A stretch of DNA of 64,000 nucleotides. Source: Plantactinospora sp. KBS50 (GTDB lineage: Bacteria > Actinomycetota > Actinomycetes > Mycobacteriales > Micromonosporaceae). Below, piece by piece: positions 41,410 through 49,911 of the stretch. Location: NCBI RefSeq assembly GCF_002285795.1, contig NZ_CP022961.1, positions 620,001 to 684,000 on the forward strand, in the 5' to 3' direction. The notes beneath the pieces were generated by a model. It had not been told where the DNA came from, made no database searches, and saw only the letters and a list, made by a program, of their open reading frames with translations. Position 1 is the first letter of the stretch. The number at the start of each line of letters is the position of its first letter. The translations under genes were made by a program, and so were the position numbers.

Positions 41410-42207
41410 TCAACGCTGCCGGCGTACCCGGTGCAGCCGGAACGGTCGCCAGGTCCGCCGCGTCGCGGGCGTCTCCCGGACGGCGGCCGCGAGCGACCCG
41501 GCCGGCAACGCGGCACCGGCGGCCGGCGCCGCCGCGGCCGGCGTCAACCGGCTCAGCGTGCACTCGTCGGCCCACCGCTGCACCACCCGGGGCGCCGGTT
41601 CGGGCGAGTTGAGCCGCTTGGCGGCCACCTGCGGGGCGACCGCCGACCACGCCTCGTCGGACGGGCTCAGCCGGCTCACCTCGGCCGGCCAGCTCACGAT
41701 CCGGCCGCCGTGGTCGCCGCGCAGCGTCACCACGGCCGAGCCGGCGTCGGCCAGCCCGGGCACCGACTGCTCGCCGGGACCGGTCAGCACGTAGAGCGCG
41801 CCGTCGATCGGCACGCACCAGGCCGCGTACGCGGGTCCGTCGTCGACCGCGATCCACGCCATGCTCGCCTTCTTGAGCGCCTCGGTCCGGACGGCGGACC
41901 CGGCGGTCGGGTCCGGCTCGGCCGTCGCGTCGGGCTGGGCCGTCGCGTCGCGCTCGGCCGGCGGTGTCGGCACGCCCGGTGGTGCCGGCCGGGCCGCTGC
42001 GGCCGGCGGCGTCGGCCGGTCCAGTGCCGGGCCGGCCGCGGCGGGCGTCGGTCGGACCGGCCGCGTCGGCTGCGTCGGCGGCGTCGGCGGCGTAGCGCCC
42101 GCCGACGGTGCCGGCGGTGTGGGCCTGGCCGGCGGCGTCGGCGGGGTCGGCGGGGTCGGCCTGGTCGGCGGTGTGGGCCTGGTCGGCCGGTCAGGCTGCT
42201 CGGTCAC
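41410..42207 (-). CDS. Pro/Thr-rich protein with FMN-binding split-barrel-like domain
   Basis: 265 residues from GTG 42207. The first ~110 residues are Pro-rich repeats ('RPTPPTPPTPPARPTPP'), encoded by an obvious GGCG-rich repeat at 42000-42200. Residues ~120-210 ('ASMAWIAVDDGPAYAAWCVPIDGALYVLTGPGEQSVPGLADAGSAVVTLRGDHGGRIVSWPAEVSRL') resemble a pyridoxamine-5'-phosphate-oxidase-like split barrel, judging by strand pattern; this is a tentative call. The end is basic ('WRPFRLHRVRRQR'). No membrane helix. Convergent with phzF. Confidence 0.65.
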   Translation of the reverse strand: MTEQPDRPTRPTPPTRPTPPTPPTPPARPTPPAPSAGATPPTPPTQPTRPVRPTPAAAGPALDRPTPPAAAARPAPPGVPTPPAERDATAQPDATAEPDPTAGSAVRTEALKKASMAWIAVDDGPAYAAWCVPIDGALYVLTGPGEQSVPGLADAGSAVVTLRGDHGGRIVSWPAEVSRLSPSDEAWSAVAPQVAAKRLNSPEPAPRVVQRWADECTLSRLTPAAAAPAAGAALPAGSLAAAVRETPATRRTWRPFRLHRVRRQR

Positions 42208-42287
42208 CCACCCATCGTGCCGTACCCGGCCGCCTCCGGGCAGCCGCCGGCGAAGAACCGAGGCGCCCGGTCCCACGCCCGGGCGAC

Positions 42288-43028
42288 TCAAACCGGCGCG
42301 GTCAGGCGCCCGGCGTAGGCGGGTGCGGGGGCCGGCGCCGGGTCATCCGACCCCACCAGGCCGGGCACGGCCTCCAGGGAGGTCACGGTCGGACCGCGCC
42401 AGTCCACGTCGGCGTCGAAGACCAGATGGGTGACCAGATCCGGGGCGGCCAGCCGGACGGCCGTGAGCCCGACCGCGCTCGCCCCGGTCAACTCCCGGCC
42501 ACCGCCGTCACCCACGTACAGACAGTCCGCCGGACGCACCGCCAACCGTCGGCAGGCGGCCAGGAACATCTCCGGATCGGGCTTGCAGCGGCCAACCTGG
42601 ATCGACAGGATCCGCACGTCCAGCAACGGCGTCACCGGCAGGCTCGGCAGGAGGGCCGGCAACTCGTGGGTGCAGTCGCTGACCAGCCCGGTGCGTACGC
42701 CCCGACGGCGCAGCGCCCGCAGCACCGGGACGGCCTCCGGGCGCAGCCGGGTGTCGGCGCGGACCGCCGCGAGCCGGTGCCTGCGGGCGGTGCGGAGCGC
42801 GGCGTCCGTGGGCCGGGCACCGGCCTGCTCGCCGACCCAGCGCAGCGATGCCGTCGCGTCGCCGAGCGCGCCGCTGGCCCGCTGCTGGAACGACCGGTCG
42901 AGCACGTCGGTGAGGCTGGCCGGATCGCAGCCCAGCGCCTCGGCCACCGCGCGGTGTCGCGATCCGCGCTGCACCGCACGGGTGAGGGTGCCGAAGAAGT
43001 CGAACAGCACCGCCTGGAATGCGGCCAT
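42288..43028 (-). CDS. HAD family hydrolase
   Basis: 246 residues, ATG 43028. Motif I 'VLFDFFGTLTRAV' (D-x-F substitution of the usual second Asp, common in haloacid-dehalogenase-like subgroup), motif II 'RTGLVSDCTHEL', lysine in 'GRCKPDPEMFLAACRRL', motif III 'CLYVGDGGGRELTGASAVG'. A small helical cap lies between I and II. The second Asp of motif I is F, and this weakens classical phosphatase chemistry, so it may be a dehalogenase-type or non-catalytic HAD. Cytoplasmic, single gene. Confidence 0.88.
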   Translation of the reverse strand: MAAFQAVLFDFFGTLTRAVQRGSRHRAVAEALGCDPASLTDVLDRSFQQRASGALGDATASLRWVGEQAGARPTDAALRTARRHRLAAVRADTRLRPEAVPVLRALRRRGVRTGLVSDCTHELPALLPSLPVTPLLDVRILSIQVGRCKPDPEMFLAACRRLAVRPADCLYVGDGGGRELTGASAVGLTAVRLAAPDLVTHLVFDADVDWRGPTVTSLEAVPGLVGSDDPAPAPAPAYAGRLTAPV

Positions 43029-43131
43029 GACGGCAGGAACCTCCGAACGCCGGTCCGGCAGGCCCGGATGGGCCGCGCAGCCGACCCTAGGCCGCTGACC
43101 AGGCGTCCGGACGCTGTGGGGATACTCGGCT

Positions 43132-44097
43132 GTGCCGCACCGCTACTCCAATTCACCGCCCCTGCCCCCCGTCGACCCGCTCACCGGCGCCGCGGTGGCG
43201 GTGGCGCTGGTCGCGATCTCGTCCTCCGGCCCGCTCATCGCGTACGCCGCCGCGCCCGCGCTGGCCGTGGCGTTCTGGCGCAACGCCGGCGCGCTGGCGC
43301 TGCTGGGGCCGTTCTCGCTGGTCCGCCGGCGGGCCGAACTCCGCCGGCTGTTCGGCGCCGCCGGGCGCCGGGCCGGCTGGTACGCGGTGCTGGCCGGGCT
43401 CGCGCTGGCGGTGCACTTCGGCACCTGGACGCCCAGCGCGCAGCTCACCTCGGTGGCCGCGGCCATCGCGCTGGTGGCCACCCAGCCCGTCTGGCAGGGC
43501 CTCATCGCGCTCGGCCAGGGCCGGCGGCTGCCCCGGCGGGCCTGGCTCGGCATCGGCCTCGCGGTCGCCGGTGCCGCGCTGGTCACCGGCGCCGACCTCG
43601 GCACCTCCGGGCGGGCCGTGCTGGGCGATCTGCTCGCCCTGGTCGGCGGGATGGCGGCGGCCGTCTACACCGCGTTCGGCGAGCGGGTACGCAGCACCGC
43701 CAGCACCGCCACCTACACCACGGTCTGCTACGGGGTGTGTGCCGTCCTGCTGCTGGCGGTGTGCCTGGTCGCCGGGGTCCGGCTGACCGGGTTCGGCGCG
43801 TCGGCCTGGGTGGCCATCCTCGGCCTGGTCCTCGGCGCCCAACTGCTCGGCCACTCCATGCTGAACTACGCCCTGCACCGGATCTCGGCGACCACGGTCA
43901 GCGTGCTCATCCTGCTGGAGGTGCCCGGTGCGGCGCTGATCGCCTGGGTCTGGCTGGGTCAGGTGCCCCGGCCGGCGGCGCTGCCCGGGTTGGTGCTGCT
44001 GCTGGCCGGGGTGGCGGTGGTGGTCCGCAGCGGTGCCGTGGGCCGCCGGACGACCCCGGTCACCGCCCCGGCGGAGACCGCACCCCTGCCGGACTGA
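43132..44097 (+). CDS. EamA/DMT superfamily transporter
   Basis: 321 residues, GTG 43132. Ten hydrophobic helices in two five-helix EamA repeats, e.g. 'VALVAISSSGPLIAYAAAPALAVAFWRN', 'TSVAAAIALVATQPVWQGLIAL', 'RAVLGDLLALVGGMAAAVYTAFGE', 'AALPGLVLLLAGVAVVVRSG'. Exporters of amino acids, nucleobases or drugs occur in this superfamily; substrate cannot be predicted. Ribosome site is weak and the gene is divergent from the HAD gene 103 bases away, giving a shared promoter region. Confidence 0.9.
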   Translation: MPHRYSNSPPLPPVDPLTGAAVAVALVAISSSGPLIAYAAAPALAVAFWRNAGALALLGPFSLVRRRAELRRLFGAAGRRAGWYAVLAGLALAVHFGTWTPSAQLTSVAAAIALVATQPVWQGLIALGQGRRLPRRAWLGIGLAVAGAALVTGADLGTSGRAVLGDLLALVGGMAAAVYTAFGERVRSTASTATYTTVCYGVCAVLLLAVCLVAGVRLTGFGASAWVAILGLVLGAQLLGHSMLNYALHRISATTVSVLILLEVPGAALIAWVWLGQVPRPAALPGLVLLLAGVAVVVRSGAVGRRTTPVTAPAETAPLPD

Positions 44098-44213
44098 GCG
44101 CCACGCCGCCGAGCGCTTCCCGCCGGTTACCCTGGTCGCGCCTTCGGCGACGCCGCGGCACTGCGACACCGCGACGCTACGGCAGCACGGCAGGTCGGGG
44201 AGGGAAGTCGACG

Positions 44214-44792
44214 ATGGACGTCTGGGCTCGGCTGCGGGGAACGGCGCGACGAGGCGCCGGTTACGGTCGGACGCTGGCGGCGACGCGGAGCGGTCGGTGG
44301 ACGCTGGCCGGTGTCGGCGCCGTTGCGCTGGCCCTGCTGGTGTGGGCCGTCCTGCCCGAGACTGCCGCGACGCCCCCGCGCGCCCGGCAGTACGTCGACT
44401 TCACCGGCTGCCTGCTCACCGACGAGCACGGCATCACCGGTCCGGATGCCGCGCCCATGTGGGCCGGCCTGCAGGATGCCTCCGCGGAGACCCACGTGCG
44501 GGTGCAGTTCCTGGAGATCGTCGGGGAGCAGACGGCGGACAACGCCGCGACGTTCGCGTCCAGTCTCGCCCAGAGCCACTGCGATCTGATCTTCGCGGCC
44601 GGACCCGTCGCGACCTCCGGGGTCCGGCAGTCGGCCAGCGCGTTTCCCCGGGTCCGTTTCTATCTCGTGGGTGCGGCGACACGGCCGGGCTCGAACATCT
44701 CCACTGTGGATGGTCCTAGCCGTGAGGCGGTCCGGGACGCGGTCGTAGGGTATTGCCGTGGTGACGATGCGTCTGCATACTCTCGTTGCTGA
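44214..44792 (+). CDS. Membrane-anchored BMP/substrate-binding-like protein preceding the RHS gene
   Basis: 192 residues, ATG 44214 after GGGAGGGAAG. One membrane helix ('LAGVGAVALALLVWAVLPETAAT') follows a basic N-terminus. The outside part 'CLLTDEHGITGPDAAPMWAGLQDASAETHVRVQFLEIVG' and 'CDLIFAAGPVATSGVRQSASAFPRVRFYLVGA' resembles the first lobe of a periplasmic BMP-type binding protein. Only one lobe is present. It lies ~110 bases ahead of the RHS toxin gene on the same strand, so it may assist export or surface display of the toxin; this is inference from position alone. Confidence 0.7.
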   Translation: MDVWARLRGTARRGAGYGRTLAATRSGRWTLAGVGAVALALLVWAVLPETAATPPRARQYVDFTGCLLTDEHGITGPDAAPMWAGLQDASAETHVRVQFLEIVGEQTADNAATFASSLAQSHCDLIFAAGPVATSGVRQSASAFPRVRFYLVGAATRPGSNISTVDGPSREAVRDAVVGYCRGDDASAYSRC

Positions 44793-44902
44793 TTCGGCGT
44801 GATGCTGCCTCCGAGCCCCTCGGGCCGCTAGCACTCCCCGACGAGGCGCTATGCCGCGCGGAGCAGCCGCTTCGCGGGCCGGCTGCGGGGGAAGGCGCTG
44901 CG

Positions 44903-46609
44903 ATGGGTGCTGGCTTGATCGACCTTTGCCTTGGCTTCGGGCGGCGACGCGCCGGTCGTTGGACGCGTCGCCTCGCCGTGCTGGTGGTGCTGGCCGTCGG
45001 GATGAGCGTCGCGGTGCCGGTGGATGCCGTCCCGGTCGGGGAGGGCTTCCCGCTGTCCTGGATGTGGAGCTGGCTACAGATCGATCGTGCGTGGTCAGCC
45101 GTCGGCCTCCTCGGACTGCCGGTCCAGGCCGGTGGGACGGCCAAGAACAAGGATCACCACGTGCCGGCCGCGGCGACCGATGCGGGTCGGGGCGCGGGTC
45201 GGGCACCGGGCCGGCCGCCCGGCGCGTTGGCGCCGGCGGCCCGACCCGTGCGCGAGGTCCGGTCCGGCCTGGCGGGTAACCAGCCCAGCGACCGGAGCTT
45301 CGACGCCAAGACCAGCAAGCGGATCGCAACGGCGGCGTCGGCGACCTCGGACGTCTACCGCAACCGGGACGGGTCGTACACGCGCAAGGTCTACGACGGG
45401 CCGATCAACTACCGGGCGAACGACGGCAGTTGGCGACCGATCGACACGGCTCTGGTCCGCACCGGAGACCGCTATCGCCAACGGGCCAACGGGCCGACGC
45501 TGAGCATGGCCACCCTGGCGGCGGACCCGGCGATCGCGTCGTTGCAGGTGGATGCTGACCACGCCATCTCGTACTCGTTGGCCGGGGCCGCCAGCGTCGC
45601 GGCAGAGGTCGATGGCGGCAAGGCGACGTACCACGACGTCCTTCCGGGCACCGACCTCGAGCTCACCTCCATGGCGAGCGGGGTGAAGGAATCGCTGGTG
45701 CTGCACTCCGCGGACGTGGCCACCTCGTGGTTGTTCCCGCTCGACGTCCGGGGCCTCACCCCACAGGCCGAAGCCGACGGGTCGGTATCGCTGCTCGACG
45801 AGACCGGCAACCGGCTGGCCTACATGCCGCACGGGCTGATGTGGGACTCGAAGTTCGATCCCCAGTCGGGAGGTTTCGCCGAGTCCCGCGGGGTCACCTA
45901 CGAGCTCACCAGCGCGGAGACCGGCCCCGCCATTCGGGTGAGCATCGATCAGGGTTGGCTCCGGGATCCGGCCCGGACCTTCCCGGTGACCGTCGATCCG
46001 TCGACCACCCTGGCCGACTACATGGACACCTATGTGCGTAGCGACAATCCCGCAGACCACGGCAGCGAAGCCGAGTTGCAGGTCGGGACCTACAACAGTG
46101 GCTCGTCCAAGGCCTACTCGTTCCTGGGATTCAACGACTTCGGCGCCGCATACGCCGGCGCCAGGATCAGCGCGGCCTCACTCAAAATCTTCGACTCCTG
46201 GGCATACACGTGTACCCCGGAGCCGTTCTCGGTAAATCCCATCACCCAGTACTGGTCGCCGTCGACGCTGACCACCTACCCCGGACCCAGCTTCGGCGCG
46301 TCCATCGGCTCGGTGACCGCCAACCCCGGCGCGGCCTGTACGAACACCAAAGGCGACCGCAGCATCGGCACGTGGATGACGGTCCCGCTGGCGACCGCCA
46401 CCCTGCAGGACTGGGCGTTGAACAAGAAGCCGAACTACGGCCTCGCCGTCACCGCCTCGCAGAGCGACTCGTACCAGTGGAAGAAGTTCACCTCCCGCAA
46501 CGGTCCCTCACCGAGCCTGGCGCCGTACCTGGAGATCACCTACTCGTGGGGTCGGCGCCGCAGGTGGACGCCCAGTATCCGCCGTCCGGGTACGCCGTGC
46601 CGAGCCTGA
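44903..46609 (+). CDS. RHS toxin, segment 1: signal helix and N-terminal domains
   Basis: ATG 44903 with GGGGGAAGG upstream; the longer TTG start at 44786 adds an unlikely leader. A basic stretch 'RRRAGRWTRR' plus hydrophobic 'LAVLVVLAVGMSVAVPVDAV' form a signal peptide or anchor. Then Pro/Ala-rich linker, 'DVYRNRDGSYTRKVYDGPINYRANDGSWRPIDTAL', and a beta-rich region with 'TFPVTVDPSTTLADYMDTYVRSDNPADHGSEAELQVGTYN', a DNRLRE-like domain common at the N-terminus of secreted RHS proteins of actinobacteria. The true frame leaves this one at 46548-46551; the last ~20 residues to 46609 are not genuine. Confidence 0.85.
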   Translation: MGAGLIDLCLGFGRRRAGRWTRRLAVLVVLAVGMSVAVPVDAVPVGEGFPLSWMWSWLQIDRAWSAVGLLGLPVQAGGTAKNKDHHVPAAATDAGRGAGRAPGRPPGALAPAARPVREVRSGLAGNQPSDRSFDAKTSKRIATAASATSDVYRNRDGSYTRKVYDGPINYRANDGSWRPIDTALVRTGDRYRQRANGPTLSMATLAADPAIASLQVDADHAISYSLAGAASVAAEVDGGKATYHDVLPGTDLELTSMASGVKESLVLHSADVATSWLFPLDVRGLTPQAEADGSVSLLDETGNRLAYMPHGLMWDSKFDPQSGGFAESRGVTYELTSAETGPAIRVSIDQGWLRDPARTFPVTVDPSTTLADYMDTYVRSDNPADHGSEAELQVGTYNSGSSKAYSFLGFNDFGAAYAGARISAASLKIFDSWAYTCTPEPFSVNPITQYWSPSTLTTYPGPSFGASIGSVTANPGAACTNTKGDRSIGTWMTVPLATATLQDWALNKKPNYGLAVTASQSDSYQWKKFTSRNGPSPSLAPYLEITYSWGRRRRWTPSIRRPGTPCRA

Positions 46610-49600
46610 CTCCGGAGCTGTTGGCCGCCGCCCACGACCCTGACTCGTTCCCCAATTCCCTCACCTACGACTTCGCGGTCTTCGACAGCCACGCCACCAA
46701 GATTGCCGACTCCGGGTGGATCGCTTCCCGGAGCTGGGTGGTGCCGGCGGGAAAGCTGACCTGGGGCCAGGACTACCAGTGGACGGTCACGGCCTCCGAC
46801 GGGTACTTCGGCAGCACGTCCCAGACCACCAACATCTTCTCCACGCCCGTGCCGCAGCCGTTGATCACCTCCGGTCTGGCGCAGAACGGCGACCAGGGTT
46901 TCGAGGCCCAGGTCGGCAACTACACCACCGCGGCCACCGACGCCACGGTCGCGACCATCGGCCCGCCGCTGGCCATCGAGCGCGCCTACAACAGCCAGGA
47001 CCCCAGGCTGACCGACGCCTTCGGCGCGGGCTGGTCCACCGTCGCCGACGTGAAGGCGACCGAACAGAAGGACACGGCCGGGGCGGTGCAGACCGTCGTC
47101 GTCACCTACCCGGGCGGTCAGGAGGTGGCCTTCGGTCGTAACGGCAACGGCACGTTCACCCCGCCGTCGGGCCGGTTCGCCACCTTCAGCACGATGACCG
47201 GCGGTTACAAGCTGGTGGACAAGGACGGTACGACCTACACCTTCACCGCGCCGACCGGCCTCACCGGGCAGTACGGGGTGGCATCCATCGCCGACGCGCA
47301 GGGCCGGACCGAGACCTTCGGCTACGACACGGCCAACCACCTGACCACGATGACATCGGCCTCCGGCCGGGCGCTGCATCTGAGCTGGTCCACACCATCC
47401 GGCGGCACCGCCGCGCACGTGAACGCGGTGGTGACCGACCCGGTCACCGCGGGAGACCCCGCCTCGGCGGCGACCTGGACCTACGAGTACACCGGTGACC
47501 GGTTGACCAGGGCCTGCCCGCCCACGTCGAGCACCGCCTGCCTGACGTACACCTACACCACCGGATCGCACTATCCGAGCGCGGTGATGAACGCCGGCCC
47601 CCGCTCGTACTGGCGGTTGACGGAGACCTCGGGCGAGACGGCCGCAAGTGAGGTGCTGGACAACCAGGGCACCGATGTCGGCACGTACCACGACGTCGCG
47701 TCGGGCCAGCCCGGGCCGTTGCCCGGGTCCTCGGCAACCGCGGCGGGGTTCAACGGCACCTCGTCACTGGTGAAGCTGCCCAACAAGCTGGTCTCGACCG
47801 CCAGTTACCAGTCCATCAGCCTCTGGTTCAAGGCGAACGCGGGTGACAGTGGCCCGTTGATCAGCTACCAGGGCGACCCGATCACCAACGCGAGCACGCC
47901 CGGCAACTACGCCCCGGCGCTGTACATCGGTACCAGCGGCAAGCTCTACGGCAAGTTCTGGGACGGCAGCACCGCCGGCATCGCGACCCCCTCCTCGGTG
48001 ACCGACGGTGGCTGGCATCACGCGGTGCTGGTCGGCGCGGGTGACATCCAGTGGCTGTACCTCGACGGGGCCGTGGTCGGCTCCCGTACCGGTCTCATCC
48101 AGATCGGAGTCTCCAGCGCCGCGAACGAGTACATCGGGGCCGGCTTCCTGGGCGGCAACTGGGTGGACGAGCCGCACTACCACCAGGACGGCAACACCGG
48201 ATATCCCAGCTACTTCAAGGGCGCCATCGCCGAGGTGTCGGTCTTTGACAGGCCGCTGACCAGCGCGAACGTGGCCGCGATCGCCAACACCGGCAAGGTC
48301 GCCGCGAAGCCACTGGCCTCGGTGGTGCGGCCGTCCGGCAACGTCACGGTGGGCATCGCCTACAACCCCGTCTCCAGCAAGGTCAGCCAGGTCACCGACT
48401 CCAACGGCGGAGTCTGGAAGGTCAACGAGCCGACCGTGTCGGGGTCGTACCAGCCGTACGCCGCGGCCGTGCTCGCGGCGGCGCCCGCCGACTACTGGCG
48501 GTTGGCCGAGACCGGTAGCACCGACGCGGTCAACGAGATCAACGGCAACACCGCGACGTACCGTGCGGTCACGCTCGGCACCGCCGGCGGCCCGTTCGAC
48601 GATCCGGCCGTGCCCAGCGACAACAGCACCGTCGCGAGCTTCGACGGCACGTCGTCCTACCTGCAACTGCCCTCGGCGGACGTCCCCGCCGCCTGCCCCT
48701 GCTCGGTCGGCATGTGGTTCAAGGCCAACGCCGGCGACCGCGGTCCGCTGTTCAGCTACCAGGCGGACCCGCTGGAGAACGCCACCACCTCCGACAGCTT
48801 CACCCCGGCGCTGTACATCGGCACCAGCGGCAAACTGCACGGCAGGTACTGGAACAGCGCGCAGATCAACTCCGCCGGCTCGGTGGCCGACGGTCAGTGG
48901 CACCACGTGGTGCTCGCGGCCTCCGCCACCGCCCAGTCGATGTACCTGGACGGGACCCTCGTCGGCTCCTCCACCGGAACCATCGCCGCGTACGCCGGTG
49001 GCACCGCCAACGCCTATGTCGGCGGTGGATTCTGGGGCGGTTCCTGGCCGGACGAGCCGCACCAGGGCCAGAGCGGCAACACCGGCTACGCCGGCTACTT
49101 CAAGGGTCAGATCGCCGAGGTGGCGTTGTACCGGACGCAACTGTCGGCGGCGCAGGTCGGTGCCCAGTTCGCCGCCCGCGCCAAGACGGTGGGTGTGCCG
49201 GCCAAGACGGCCACCATCACCGACCCCGGAAACCGGACGGTCAGCCACGTCTACGAGCTGAACAGTGGCCACGAACTGACCGCGATCGACGCCTTGGGCA
49301 ACAGGACCCGGTACGGGTACGACACCGGCGGGTTCATGCGCACGGTGACCGACCCGAACGGCAACGTGGAAACCACCGAGCACGACGTCCGCGGCAACGC
49401 GATCTCGCAGACGACCTGCCAGGACCGCTCGCAGAACAAGTGTTCCACGGTGTACTTCACGTACTACCCCGACGCCACCACCAAGGTGCTGACACCGGAT
49501 CCGCGCAACGACGTGATGCTGACCACCCGCGACGGGCGTTCGGCCTCGGCGACCGACAACACCTATCTGACCAGCTACGCCTACGACGCCAGGGGCAACC

Positions 49601-49911
49601 GCACCGGGGTCACCGACCCGCTGGGCCGCTCCACGACCACCACCTTCACCGACGGCACCACCATCGCGGCGGTGAACGGCGGCTTCGCCCCGCCCGGCCT
49701 GCCCAGCACGGTCACCACGGCCGGCGGTGCGGCACAGAAGGTCGACTACTTCGCCAACGGCGACGTGGCGCGGACCACCGACGTCGGGGCAAGGTCACCA
49801 GCTTCACCTACGACGGACTGGGACGGGTCCTCACCGAGACCGAGACCACCGACTCGTTCCCGGCCGGCCTGGTCACCTCGTACACCTATGACAAGGTCGG
49901 ACGCCGGCTGA
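46549..49911 (+). CDS. RHS toxin, segment 2: first YD repeats and two LamG-like modules
   Basis: Resumes with 'GSAPQVDAQYPPSGYAVPSLTPELLAAAHDPD', an Ig-like region, then 'PLAIERAYNSQDPRLTDAFGAGWSTVADV', the usual opening of the RHS shell. LamG-like (concanavalin-fold) modules occupy ~47580-48280 ('SYWRLTETSGETAASEVLDNQG', 'ISLWFKANAGDSGPLISYQGDP', 'GWHHAVLVGAGDIQWLYLDG') and ~48450-49165 ('DYWRLAETGSTDAVNEINGN', 'QWHHVVLAASATAQSMYLDGTLVG'). The two are clear duplicates and may bind target-cell glycans. YD repeats such as 'NRTRYGYDTGGFMRTVTDPNGN' follow. Real frame ends near 49789. Confidence 0.85.
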   Translation, partial: GSAPQVDAQYPPSGYAVPSLTPELLAAAHDPDSFPNSLTYDFAVFDSHATKIADSGWIASRSWVVPAGKLTWGQDYQWTVTASDGYFGSTSQTTNIFSTPVPQPLITSGLAQNGDQGFEAQVGNYTTAATDATVATIGPPLAIERAYNSQDPRLTDAFGAGWSTVADVKATEQKDTAGAVQTVVVTYPGGQEVAFGRNGNGTFTPPSGRFATFSTMTGGYKLVDKDGTTYTFTAPTGLTGQYGVASIADAQGRTETFGYDTANHLTTMTSASGRALHLSWSTPSGGTAAHVNAVVTDPVTAGDPASAATWTYEYTGDRLTRACPPTSSTACLTYTYTTGSHYPSAVMNAGPRSYWRLTETSGETAASEVLDNQGTDVGTYHDVASGQPGPLPGSSATAAGFNGTSSLVKLPNKLVSTASYQSISLWFKANAGDSGPLISYQGDPITNASTPGNYAPALYIGTSGKLYGKFWDGSTAGIATPSSVTDGGWHHAVLVGAGDIQWLYLDGAVVGSRTGLIQIGVSSAANEYIGAGFLGGNWVDEPHYHQDGNTGYPSYFKGAIAEVSVFDRPLTSANVAAIANTGKVAAKPLASVVRPSGNVTVGIAYNPVSSKVSQVTDSNGGVWKVNEPTVSGSYQPYAAAVLAAAPADYWRLAETGSTDAVNEINGNTATYRAVTLGTAGGPFDDPAVPSDNSTVASFDGTSSYLQLPSADVPAACPCSVGMWFKANAGDRGPLFSYQADPLENATTSDSFTPALYIGTSGKLHGRYWNSAQINSAGSVADGQWHHVVLAASATAQSMYLDGTLVGSSTGTIAAYAGGTANAYVGGGFWGGSWPDEPHQGQSGNTGYAGYFKGQIAEVALYRTQLSAAQVGAQFAARAKTVGVPAKTATITDPGNRTVSHVYELNSGHELTAIDALGNRTRYGYDTGGFMRTVTDPNGNVETTEHDVRGNAISQTTCQDRSQNKCSTVYFTYYPDATTKVLTPDPRNDVMLTTRDGRSASATDNTYLTSYAYDARGNRTGVTDPLGRSTTTTFTDGTTIAAVNGGFAPPGLPSTVTTAGGAAQKVDYFANGDVARTTDVGARSPASPTTDWDGSSPRPRPPTRSRPAWSPRTPMTRSDAG